DNA of 64,000 nt from Combretum micranthum (Eukaryota > Streptophyta > Magnoliopsida > Myrtales > Combretaceae): positions 154,467-218,466 of the forward strand of contig JAMXBD010002257.1 of the NCBI GenBank assembly GCA_024138025.1, in the 5' to 3' direction. The stretch's first letter is position 1. Every line of letters starts with the position of its first letter. The translations under genes were made by a program, and so were the position numbers. This document shows positions 1 to 10,706 of this stretch, in pieces. Under the pieces are notes generated by a model. The model ran no database searches, was not told the DNA's origin, and saw only the letters and a program-made list of their open reading frames with translations.

Positions 1-712
1 CTGTTTAACTATTAAGATGACTAGCCAAAATGTATTGATGAGTAATTGAATCTTTTCACTTGTTTGTGATTGTAATATAGTAGCATGTAACTTTAAATGC
101 AACTCAAATTGATTATATGTATGGGGATTGGGGAATTGAATGATTGATTGATTGAATGAAAACTTATAATGCTACAAGTGATAACTTATTGTTTGATATT
201 GATCAGTTAAAGATCTTGTTGATCGTGTAGAACTAATTGGTCACTAATTAAATTGAATTAACTCTTATTTGATCAATAAATGAATCGGATATGTATTGCA
301 CTATATCAAACCACTAAATTTACATAGTAATCACGTCGCCTATTATTTCTACTCTATGGTATTGCTTTATTATATCTAGTAAATCTACTAAAGCTACCAT
401 TGAGTTGCCAACTTTACAGGAGCTAAGCAGGCTTAAAGGAATTCACTTAATGAGGGTTAGTTTGAAATGATAATACTTAGTGGAAATTTTGAGACCTAAG
501 TGAAGTTGAGAATATATTATATATATTTATTTATAAATGACAAATGAGTTTGAAAATAAACACTTATTCCTTAGTTATTTGGGTATCCTAGGCGTGAAAT
601 ACTAATATTAATCCTTCAACCCCCAAGAGAGGGCATAAATCTCCATAAGTTTGGATCTGATCACCTAAACTATGTTTGATACATACTGTTGATTGTTACA
701 TTGCGTATGAGT
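1..712. other. AT-rich intergenic DNA
   Basis: I see no credible coding region, RNA gene or element boundary here. The sequence is AT-rich with stops in every frame. It ends at a GC-richer block that starts the TRIM-like fragment at 713. Confidence 0.5.
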
Positions 713-1130
713 TGTCACGACCTGCCACCCCAGGCTCCATCATAGCGGAGGGGGCGCTCCTAGGCCCTTAGGCCACTCTGGGTAGGGATCGTGATGCTAG
801 GTACACTGGCCCTCCCAGCGCATCCTCAGGCACAACCAGGACATTGGAAGTACTGTGTAACGACTCAAAACTCTACTCATCGAAGTATTGTCTGCTTTGT
901 TATACGCCGCATGGTTTTGTTCTTTTAGTGCCAGCGCTTTCTAATGGGTTACCCATCCTGGGATTGCTATGCTCAGAGCACACTTAACTTTGGAGTTCTA
1001 ACAAACTCCAAGCCATTATATAGAAAATGCGCCTTGGTAATTATGAGAGGTATCACATACTCTTCCACTTATAGCACTGACGCCCTTATCAGTTTCGTTA
1101 TACAAGTCCAAAACCACTACTCTGATACCA
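713..1130 (-). mobile_element. Cassandra-like TRIM fragment (LTR with 5S-derived core, plus PBS)
   Basis: Read on the minus strand, this block starts with a tRNA-Met-type primer binding site (1120-1130, complement of CTCTGATACCA). It passes through a segment that closely resembles the 3' two-thirds of plant 5S rRNA (931-1009) and ends in TCGTGACA at 713, a typical LTR end. Cassandra is a terminal-repeat retrotransposon in miniature whose LTRs carry a 5S-derived sequence, so that is the most likely identity. A second 5S-bearing LTR is expected to the right of the PBS but is not seen, so the copy is incomplete. The element has no protein-coding capacity. An unrelated 5S-derived SINE is a less likely alternative. 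Confidence 0.55.
931..1009 (-). repeat. 5S rRNA-like segment
   Basis: On the minus strand the words GAACTCC, AGTTAAG, GTGCT and AGGATGGGT occur in the order and spacing found in plant 5S rRNA around its internal promoter (A box, intermediate element, C box). Several changes and the missing 5' third show it is not a functional 5S gene. It fits the 5S-derived part of a Cassandra LTR, where the pol III control boxes are the conserved portion. Confidence 0.6.
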
Positions 1131-2555
1131 TTTGAATGTGTAAAGCAAGTGGCCTTTCACTTTGCAAGGAAAAGTGATGGCTGATCTATGAAACCAGACA
1201 CCTTAACCACAAAAACATAACTAGAAGTTCAACACATAATTAATTCATTGTATATAAATCAAGATCTTAGCAAACGTACAGAAATAAAAGAAAAGGAATT
1301 TAGCCTAAAATCTAAGATACTATGGACGAAGATAATAATATAGGGAACATAGAGCAAAGCTGACCCCAGAAGATAACATTGTCCGACTAGATAATTTTGA
1401 GACAAATAGAAGAATAAATGTATTCCTCCTTTACACTTGGGTTCACTTAGATATTCAACCTTTTCCAGCCTCTATTACACGCAACTTCCATGAACTCAAG
1501 GATGCAGGTACAAGCCTATATATCATATCTATTCAGTAAGGTCATGAGCTTATGGAAGTTCTAGCCACATAAGCAAGAGAAAAATGGGTATGGGTGGATG
1601 ATTCTTGAATCTGATCAAGTATTAGAGAGGAGAAAGGCTGTGGAAAACCACCTAAACAACTAGTGCCCAGAATTTCCCTTTTCCAGAATAAATATCAAAT
1701 AGACCATTAGATGGCTATTGGATAAATAACCAAGAAATAATTTTTATGAAACATGAATTGAAAGGCTAAAGCATATTTGAAGAGACATAATCTCCTACTA
1801 GCTCTTGACGAAGCTTGTTATTTTGTTGAATTGCACTGTTCTTTTCTTCGGTCAACTTTGAGATAAGAGCATTTGCCTGTAGCAACACAACAAAAAGCAT
1901 GTAAGTGAATTACCCATATGTAACAAACTCAACCTGTAAGAAATTTGGTATCTGCCATCATCCTGCCCAAATTTCGAAAAGAAAGGGAGGGAGAGAAGGG
2001 GGAGAGGAAAATAGGACTTGTGCGAATAATCTTTAAACATGACACTATAATCCCTGTACTATGTGAATGGACATGATATTTCATGAAGCATTTTGTCTCA
2101 TGCCGTCAGTATAGCTACTCATCTACTATCTTAACCCTTCATTCAAGAGCATGAATACAATAACATACTATGAGCATGAGGCAACTGGCAAAGCTAAATG
2201 TTCAGTACTTCCTTCAACTTTTTTAATGCTTTAGAAAGGATTGGCTTGGGAGCTCCAGTCTCAACCTCTCTTCACCATGTTGAAAATATAATTTGCAATT
2301 TATTTTATCTATGTAAGGTGGTGAAAATTTACGTAATATTCAAGCATAAATGGCGGTTATGGTTTGTTGGAAGATTGTTGAAGGTACTCTAGAATATAAG
2401 CTGGAAAAAGTGGCGTATAAAAATAGTATATTGACAACATATGTACTTTGACTTTTCAAACATTGATAGCATGTATCCTTCCATCGCCTGGAGACTTCGA
2501 TGTAACTACCTAAAGCTTTGTTATTTTTTACGGTTTAGAGATTATATTTAACTGC
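1131..2555. other. Intergenic DNA without recognised genes
   Basis: Only short ORFs lacking recognisable domains occur. The expected partner LTR of the TRIM fragment is not visible immediately right of its PBS. I see nothing else that I can support. Confidence 0.4.
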
Positions 2556-2747
2556 CATATGAGTTTTATATATTCTGCTTAGCCATACTGCTTCACATGC
2601 TGCATTTGTGGCTGCTATATATTTTGCTTCAGATGATGATAATGATACTGTCTTTTGTTTCTTTGATGACCAAGATATAATATTTGATCCCAAAGAAAAT
2701 ACATATCCTGATTTACTTTTTCGATCATCAATTGATCCAGCCCAGTC
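2556..2747 (-). pseudogene. Ty1/copia RNase H fragment
   Basis: The minus strand is open for about 64 codons. It reads the copia RNase H signature: DWAGS, then [14 protein letters not shown], then SWSSKKQ, then SSSEA-YIAA, near the C-terminus of pol. RNase H degrades the RNA strand of the RNA-DNA hybrid in reverse transcription. Stops follow below 2556, and no RT or LTR is found nearby, so this is an isolated relic. The 110-aa plus-strand ORF over the same bases (2608-2940) is its antisense shadow. Confidence 0.8.
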
Positions 2748-3117
2748 ACACCAGTCATTTATTTATCACCATGTAAATGATGTAATAGTGCTTATTAACG
2801 ACTTGAAGCACCTGAAAAACAAGGTTTTATTTAAATTCAAGTACAATTTTCTATTACCCAAAAGTGAGCAACACAAAATTGAATCAACATCTCTTAGAGT
2901 AGCTTGTAAAGTAGCATTTGCATTCACAGGACATGCCTGATGCCTCAAACACTTTCAAGTGATTCAACGTTGATGGATAATAACTATTGAGAGAGGGATC
3001 CTACTAATAATCCAAGTCAACACGAAGTACTGTTTTCGAAATCCTTTTTAGCAAATCCATCTCTGCTATTCTTGAATTAATGCACTTCCATGGTCAATGG
3101 AGGGGGATACTTTTGAT

Positions 3118-3320
3118 GTGTTATTTCGAACAAAGACTTTTGCCTCTGGCACTGCTACCAGCACATGCCATTCCACCCACCATAACCATGTCAACAAAAC
3201 GTTACATGAGTAATGGGTATGTGATCCAAATCTAAAGCCTTTTTGTGTGTTATTTTGGACAAAGACTTGTGCCCTTAACATTGCTACTAGCACATGCAAT
3301 TTCCACCCACCATACCCATA
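3118..3320. repeat. Direct repeat pair, about 73 bp, offset 129 bp
   Basis: A block at 3118-3190 (starting GTGTTATTTCGAACAAAGAC) recurs with several changes at 3247-3320 (starting GTGTTATTTTGGACAAAGAC). Both copies end in CCACCCACCATA-CCAT. No function is apparent. It may be a remnant of tandem sequence inside an old element. Confidence 0.65.
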
Positions 3321-4604
3321 TCATGAGTGTTAATCAAACATTGCATAAATTTATTTGTATTATGTTAAGATTCTATTATTCACTAAGCTTTTTGTGCTTA
3401 CGCTCCATAAGATTGTTGTTTACAGGAATTAAGAAGGAAGGACCATGACTCAAGGAGTTGGATCTAGTTTAGGTATTAAAGAAATTTGATTTTGAATTGG
3501 AGGAAGAATGTTTGTATTGTATTGAACTTTTAAAGAGACTAATGATGTAATGGTTTGAGCCAATGTTATATAGACTTTCTAAGATCTTTTGTTCAAGTGT
3601 AATGTTAAAGTCTTTGAAAGACAAAGTTGTAAATTTATGTTGTAATTATTCATGGCTTTTGTAAAGCCATTCTTATATGTGATTTATTTATATGCAATAA
3701 CTATTTCTTGTTCTAATCAACCTCGATCCTATTTAAATTTCCATGCAATAATGTATTCTAATGGATTTACATTCATGTAGCTTTCGGAAAGCCTCAGATA
3801 GATTAAAATAATTGTCCTTGACTTTTGTTTGTTACATGCTATGTAGACACTACTAAGGTACCCAATGGGGGTGTGATAATTTAGTATTGCATGTTTAGAT
3901 TTTAGCAACTTTTTTTCAAGTGTCTATCATTATCCTATCATTAAATTAAACATCTGTCAAATATTATTTAACAAAGATGCTGAATCACACATACTTTGAA
4001 AATACATGCACTAATTTGTCAAAATTTAAAGACGAGATACCAAATTGCTAAAAATTAAAAGTATAGACACTTGACCTATCTTTATGCCAATTCAATAACT
4101 AAGAAACACCACTATTGTGGAAATATGACTCACCATGATGTTATTTTAAAGAGCCTACCATTAGAAAGGAGGTATTTGCTTTGAGGAAGAGAAACTACCG
4201 ACAAACAAAGAAAAAAAAAAGAAAAAAAATTATACATTGTATTAATATGCTTATAGGGTTGGTTAAAAAGATTTTGAATGTTATATGTCCTTTTTGCCTT
4301 CGTTAGTTTATTTATTTTCATTTCTATTTATTAGGTTATTTCACTTATCAAGAGAAGCCCTAAGTTGTAGTTTGGTGGACACACAAAGAGATAGCTCCCA
4401 CACATGGTAACTAAAGATGGAGGTTCACTTAGAAAGTATTAGAACTAAGTTATCCAAATTTAATGCATAGTAGCTAAGTATAAGTAGTATTTAAAATGAT
4501 AAGTGAGATTGGATCAGAGTTCTTAGATTGGAATAAACTTCTCATTCATGTAAAAATGCCTTTTGTGTATATAGAAGAGACATTACTTATTCACCAGTGA
4601 ATTT
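3321..4604. other. Intergenic DNA
   Basis: No gene is recognised. The stretch contains short runs and AT-rich spacer up to the TSD of the hAT element at 4605. Confidence 0.4.
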
Positions 4605-4612
4605 GTTACGAT

Positions 4613-5456
4613 TAGAGCTGGGCAAGTGGGTTAAATGGGCCAACCCGACCCGATCCATGCGGGCTGGTGGGTTAAACGAGCCAACAAATTTTAACCCACT
4701 TTAATAAACGGGCCAAAATTTATAACCCTAACCCAACCCACACAGGCTGGTGGGTTAAACGGGCCAGCCCACTAACTTGACTCATTTAAAATTTAACAAA
4801 AGAACTATATTATACTAATAGTCTTATAATTTAACGTCATCTCTCATGATTTTTCAAGTGAAAAATACTAATATTAGATACCCCATTTCAACGAAAAAAA
4901 ATATATTACATTTCCAACTGAATCACCTATTACATTTGCTTTCTCACCACGTGGATTTGTGTCTTATTCATCATTCATTTCATTTCACGGCCGAACAGTA
5001 TAGAGACATGTGCCATTGTTGACATCTGTTTAGGACTATTCAAAATCGTAGGCCACTGTGCTCGTTAGTGGGCTATATTTTATCCTTTTGGTAAATGTTT
5101 CTTTACTTCAAGATTGCTTATTTGCTTGTGATCGGGGATGGAGGTTCATAGATTTTTATCAATAACATATTTATAATTTATTTATATTATATCTAATAAG
5201 TTTATAAATAAAATTATTATTTTTTATCAGTATATATTTTTTAATAAATATTAATTTAAAAATAATAAAAATATAATATTAAAAAAAAAGTGGGCCAACC
5301 CGGCTCGTTGCGGGTTAACCCGCTTTAACTCGTAGGTTAAACGGGCTAGGTTTTTTTAGCCCGCTTTTAAACGGGTTGAAAAAAATGAACCTAACCCGTT
5401 TTAAAAGTGGGTTAAACGGGCTAACCCACGGGTTATGGCCCATTTGTCCAGCTCTA
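4613..5456. mobile_element. Non-autonomous hAT-type MITE, complete, 844 bp
   Basis: The ends are terminal inverted repeats: the left begins TAGAGCTGGGCAAGTGGG and the right, reversed, reads TAGAGCTGGACAAATGGG. The element is flanked by a perfect 8-bp duplication GTTACGAT (4605-4612 and 5457-5464), the hallmark of hAT transposition. Near both ends it carries GC-rich subterminal words of the type GGGTTAAACGGGC, in opposite orientations, around an AT-rich core. It encodes no transposase and would depend on an autonomous hAT relative. Confidence 0.88.
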
Positions 5457-5464
5457 GTTACGAT

Positions 5465-7317
5465 CGCACATTGATTCCTCAAATAATTGAGGAATGGTAC
5501 TCAAACTTGAGGGGTTCTCCTACTTGATGGGTTAGTTTTTTGGGTTGGGTCATCCTTTAGGCTTGTGTACCTAACATTTGGTGTTCTCGTTGAGAGTGTC
5601 GATGCCAGTGGAAGTGGTAACCTAATAAGGTGCAACTTAGGAAAAGGGCTACCTAGGAAATGGCTTCCTGGCAAAGAAGGATAGAGTGAAAGTCGTCGGA
5701 GTAGGCTGTCAAGGACGTCAGCTTCTCAAGAAGTGGGCAATGTTATGATCCCATATTATTTTCTTAAGCAATTGGAGAATGGTACTTAAGCTTAAGTGGT
5801 TCACCTATTCGATAGGCTAGTGTTTTGTGTTGTGCTTTTCCTTTAGGCTTGTGTACCTAATAGAATTCTTACTCTCCTTGAAGTTTCTCTCTTTATACTA
5901 AGTGTGTTGTGAGTGTATTTTGGTTAGCTTTGCACTCTTAACTAGTTATAGAGCATCTAAGTGTGGTGCATCTGGAAGGTAGCCGGATCACTTAACTTAA
6001 AATTTGTAAGTTTTTCTAACGTCATGAAATTCCTTTATTATGAATGATGAGTTAATTTGCAACAACTAAAAATTAGGGTAAAGTGGAACAAATTAGTTAA
6101 AAAATGAGATTCTATCCATACTTTATTTAGTAAGTTCAAGTTTTTAAATTTTGAAATTAATATATATTTGGTTTTAAAATTTGAAATTAATATCTATTTA
6201 TGTGATTCTATAACCACCCTAAAACCTAAACCTCGTAGAACTTATAGGGTGTCTTATAAAACTTGTAAATTCATAGATTACGATTTGATAATGTTGAATT
6301 TTTTAGGTAAATTTTCGATAAAATGAATCTCTAAATGTTTATAACAGTTCAGAAGGGTAAATTCTAGACAATATATAATAGGTACTAATACATGCACACT
6401 TAAATCTGTGGAGGGATAAAAAAATATCATATTATTTATTTAGGTTTAACTATTAGGTTAGGTTATAAGGCTTAGTGAGTTAGGTTCATGTGTTGGGATG
6501 ACTTTAGGAGATTTAGTGTTGGTTTAGTTGGCTTAAAATAAGGTTAATTAAACTATGCATCTAACTTCTTTCAAGCAAGTTCATGTAGATAGAAGGATAA
6601 ATACTAACATCTACCCATAGTAAGCTCATTCAAGACAAGCATAAAATAAGCTTATTCTCTTTCATATGTTAATTACTCAAATGATCTGATGGTTGTTATC
6701 TATTCCAAGCATCAATGAATATTTAGTTACTACTCCTCATTTGTGACCTCTAGGGAGAGAAAGCAAACAACATTCTATAGAAAAAGCTCCATTCTTGAAG
6801 ATCAAATTGGCAAATAGCATATTTTAGTCGCTTAAGAACTGTAAGATTGATGCATAAAGCTTCCTTATCTATTACTTATACATTTGAGACATGGAGGCTG
6901 TATATTCTTCATCCATGTTGTTCTCTCTAAATCATTTCACAAGATATCATCTACTCTCCATTACTTTGATGTCATATGTAAAGACCTTGTGTGATACACG
7001 CATGATCACTACAACAAAAAACCCCACATCTATAATATCTAAAGAAGAATATTTTTTATATTTTAAAACCATATTTATACTTTTATATACATGCATGAAT
7101 TTTTTTTTTCATGTCATTATTATTGCCATAATTAAGTATTTTATATTTTTCATTTACCTAACTAATATTCTCTTTTATCTTTTTAAAAATAAATTTGTTG
7201 TCTCCAATACTAAATCCTCAATACTGGCTAATTCATGAAAAATTGTATATGCATAGATAAATATATTACATGTCCTTTAAAATAGGTTGGTCATAAATTT
7301 ATGAATTAGAAAGGGTT
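5465..7317. other. Intergenic DNA
   Basis: No coding region is supported. The 115-aa ORF at 6891-7238 is AT-driven, rich in Ile, Phe and Tyr, and lacks a recognisable domain. A CACTACAACAAAA word at 7007 resembles a CACTA end but has no partner. Confidence 0.4.
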
Positions 7318-7530
7318 AATGTCACAAATGACACCTGACCTTTGATAAAATATATAATTAGATACCTAAACTTTAAAATTTATCAATTTAGTATCAAACT
7401 TTGAAATTGATTAATTTTGTATCAAAAAACCTTTTTGTGTACGCTAATAATATCTCTATAGGTACTAATTTGATCAATTTTAATATTTAAGTACCTAATT
7501 GCATATTTTATCAAATTTCAGATAACATTA
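7318..7530. repeat. Fold-back repeat (inverted arms about 60-65 bp)
   Basis: The left arm (7318-7386) and right arm (about 7470-7529) are imperfect reverse complements sharing TTTGATAAAATAT, CAATTAG-TAC and AAAATT-ATCAA. They surround about 85 bp of AT-rich sequence. It could be an old MITE or a folded-back duplication. No clear target-site duplication was found. Confidence 0.55.
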
Positions 7531-7569
7531 TCCTAATTATTACCTTTTAACTAGGGTGGATATAATAGA

Positions 7570-7740
7570 TCGATAAATTGCATCAAAATGTATCAATATT
7601 TGTGGGTAGGTTCATTTAAGTATCAACGTTTTGTGTTGTTTGAAAAAGTATAAATATTTTATAAAGTAAATCAAATGATATATCAACGTTTTGCAAAATT
7701 CATTTGGGTTATTAAGGTTTAGGTTCGTTTTCAATTTACT
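7570..7740. repeat. Dispersed AT-rich repeat, related copies near 9730 and 30050
   Basis: The words TATCAACGTTTTG and CAAA-TTCATTT-GGTT, and their variants, recur here, at about 9730-9835 and at about 30045-30180. The shared order of words suggests a low-level dispersed repeat family. Boundaries are unclear and there is no coding capacity. Confidence 0.4.
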
Positions 7741-10147
7741 TTTTTTAATTTTCTTAATGCTCAATTATTAATACTATTCGAAACGTTGATAGCCCTCAAA
7801 CATTGATATCTTTTTTAACTACTCAAAATATTTATACTTTAAATAAAATTGAAATGAAATTAGCATCAAACATTGATAATTCTTCAAATAATTTATCCAA
7901 GATAACATTTTCTTTTATGAAAATAGAAAAAAATATTTATTAATACTAATAAACTACCGACGTTACTAAATAATTTAATTGGCACAATACCTCTGCCCGT
8001 GCCGGTTTCGTAAGCAAGTACCTCCCAGAAGCGTATTTCTGGATTTGATGTGATGCCGTCGTTCTCGTTGGTCTCTCTGAATGACCATGACAATGCCTAG
8101 TGATTCTTAGCCTCCAAGGTTTTCCGTCTGTCCCTGCTCTCAACGACGGTCGACAAAGACTCCTTGTCGGCTTGTCCCTTTCTTAAACCCATCAAACACC
8201 CTCACCTCATAATAATATTATTATTATTGTTATGGTCGTCGTCATTTTAATTTATTATGACTATTAAAAAAAGTCGGTTCCCTTTCCTATTAAAAAAATC
8301 AGGGCCGTTTTGTTTGGATAAACTACAGCTACAAAAGAAATATTACCATTGCATAGAGATTGCATTAAGCCCTTAGATACAATCTCAAGTAATCTGTTTT
8401 TTTTTTTTTTTTATTAATATAAAACTTTGATTACCTTCAAAACTAATTTATAATTTAACTTGACATATTTGGACCTTAGAAATATGAATCCGAGTTAGGA
8501 ATCTAAACTTGGTGATGAATCATCCTAATAGATAATAATAAGTATATAATGGATATATCGGTACAAGTTGGAATCTCCTCTCCTTGTATAGTCACGAGGA
8601 AGAAAAAAAGAAAAAGAAAAAGAAAACACATATGGTATTGCATTAGAAAAATAAATTCAAAATGAGCATTTTTCAATGGCTTTTGATAATTGTAATAATT
8701 TCAAAGGAGTCATTAATTATATGTATCTCAGCATCAAATGAAGAAAAAATTACATTAGCCAAAGAAGTAAAAATTGCAAGTTGGAGAACAAGCCCACTGA
8801 GCTCATAGCAAATTTTCCAAGCTTTGTAGCAAATTTTGAGAATTTATATTTATGATATCTTATTTATAAATATATGATTATAACATGAAAAATTAATTTT
8901 TATTGATACATATCATGACTTTTATTTGTTATTTTTATTTAAAAATAATCAAAGTATTAAAATATTTAAATAGAAAATGAGATAAGTTTGACCTGGAAAA
9001 AAAAATTGTTTATATAAATTATCGAGTTCAAACTCGGGTTTTAGGATTGATAAGAAATTTTGCTTGGATTCATTCTTAATAATTTTTATATGACCATGGT
9101 AGAGTCAGAATCTTGAAAAGCTTATCTCGAATCGATTAGACTAATTCATAACGTTACTTGCTAGTCGTATATAAAGCTATTAAATTATTTAAAACGAAGA
9201 GATAAGGATTATGGTATATTTTTCATTTCTAAAAGCAATCTAACATTGGAAAATACTTTATCTCATTGCTTTTATAATTAGTTTAATAATTAGATAATTA
9301 ACTAAACAAGATTATAGAAATGCTAATACTTGCTCTACATATACATATACTTGCCAAGGAATATAGAGCAAATCCACCATATGGGCACAATTATGGTTCA
9401 GCTGAGCAATAATATCATAAATAGACTTCATTCAGTAATTAATGAAACAGTCATAAGTCATAATGTCATAATCATACGTTTGTCTAAGGAAAAGAGATAT
9501 AATAAATTCAAAAAGTTCAATGAAAGAAGTAAAGTACAGATAGAAAGTTGTTTACTTCGTGACACATAAGTTCTTTTTGGAATGACAGTCTGAACTATTC
9601 TAGAATTAATAAAGTCACATGCATGACAAGAAATATTTGAAATATATAACCATCTAACTTATTTAATTAATTAGTTTATTGTTATGTTTAATTATTTATT
9701 TATATTATTATTGATAAATCATCCCTGACAGTATCAACATTTTAAATAGTTAAAAAGAAGAATAAGTGTTTTATAAAAGTGAATCATACGAAATATTAAT
9801 GTTTCATAAGATTCATTTAAAGTATCAATATTTGGATGATATCTAGCGTTGCCGTACATCCTTGCAGGTTAAAAATCCGATTTTTCAAAGAGAAAACTCA
9901 TCCTATGGTCGGGGTCAATTTAGTTAACCAATGTTGGATTAAGTCAATAACAATGAGGAGAACCGCACTCAGCATCCCCTGCTCTCATGCCTTGAAATTC
10001 GTTTATCTAAAAATCTTACTATGGATTCGCATAAAGTTCTATATTGATTACTTAAAAAATGGACCCAATTTCTTTTTTTTCCTAAAAAAGATAGAAATGA
10101 AAAATCCAAAATATGGAAATTTTAGTTTATTTTAAGGAAGTACTAAC
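7741..10147. other. Intergenic DNA with a short GC-richer patch
   Basis: No gene is recognised. A patch at about 7980-8190 is richer in GC than its surroundings and holds two overlapping minus-strand ORFs of 65-66 codons without a recognisable domain. It could be an old 5' exon or UTR, but I cannot support a function. Confidence 0.4.
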
Positions 10148-10598
10148 TGGTTTTGAAGATGCCATCCGGATAAATTGGCTGCTTCCTTCAGAGCTGCCCT
10201 CCATCCCTGCTCCTTTCCGCGATTTTTGTCTTCTTCTCATGAAAAGCTAGAGCTTCTCCAAACTCTTCAGTCTGGTTTCGCACCTCAATTGGATCAACGC
10301 CAATGAAAACGGGCCGAACCATCTGCCCTTTTGATTCCTTGTAGCTCATGATATAAAGGAGCTCGTCCAAGCACCATGTGGAAGTGGCATAGTGTTTGGA
10401 GAATACAATAATAGAGAGCCTGGATTCTTCAATTGCTTTGATAAGTGAGCTTGAGATTTCTTCTCCTCTTTTGAGCTCATTGCCTATAAACACCATTATG
10501 CCTTTCCGGCAGAGAGCTTCATGGAGATGGCTTGTGAAGCCATTGCCAGTATCTTCACCTCGAAAACTGATAACGACATCATGACTTGGTGAATCCAT
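10148..10598 (-). pseudogene. TIR-domain exon with frameshift (TIR-NBS-LRR 5' fragment)
   Basis: A minus-strand reading frame open from 10706 encodes a TIR domain. From the methionine at 10598 it reads HDVVISFRGEDT, FTSHL, KRGEEIS, SIIVFS, WCLDEL and VDPIEVRNQ. The TIR alpha-A SH pair and the glutamate in WCLDEL (the NADase residue in plant TIRs) are kept. Near 10210 the frame shifts by one base: the usual exon end (WRAALKEAANLSGWHL) continues in another frame to a GTTAGT donor at 10147. No NB-ARC or LRR exon follows at lower coordinates, so this looks like a truncated, frameshifted relic. An upstream start at 10706 would add 36 residues. Confidence 0.75.
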
Positions 10599-10706
10599 TT
10601 TTTGGGCAGAGAAAGAAGTAGAACAAGAAGCAACAATGTCATCTAGGATGTTGAAGTTTTTATAGAAAATATGGGCCACTGTATGCGCTAGTTTGCTTTC
10701 GTTCAT

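Noticed and set aside
931..1009. A functional 5S rRNA gene
   Set aside because: Only the central and 3' parts match, with several changes and no proper 5' end or terminator; LTR-derived origin fits better.
2608..2940. A plus-strand 110-aa protein
   Set aside because: It is antisense to a copia RNase H reading and has no domain of its own.
7007..7019. A CACTA terminus (CACTACAACAAAA)
   Set aside because: No inverted partner or 3-bp duplication was found within a reasonable distance.
6891..7238. A 115-aa membrane protein
   Set aside because: The hydrophobic composition follows from AT-rich DNA; there is no domain, codon signal or conserved context.
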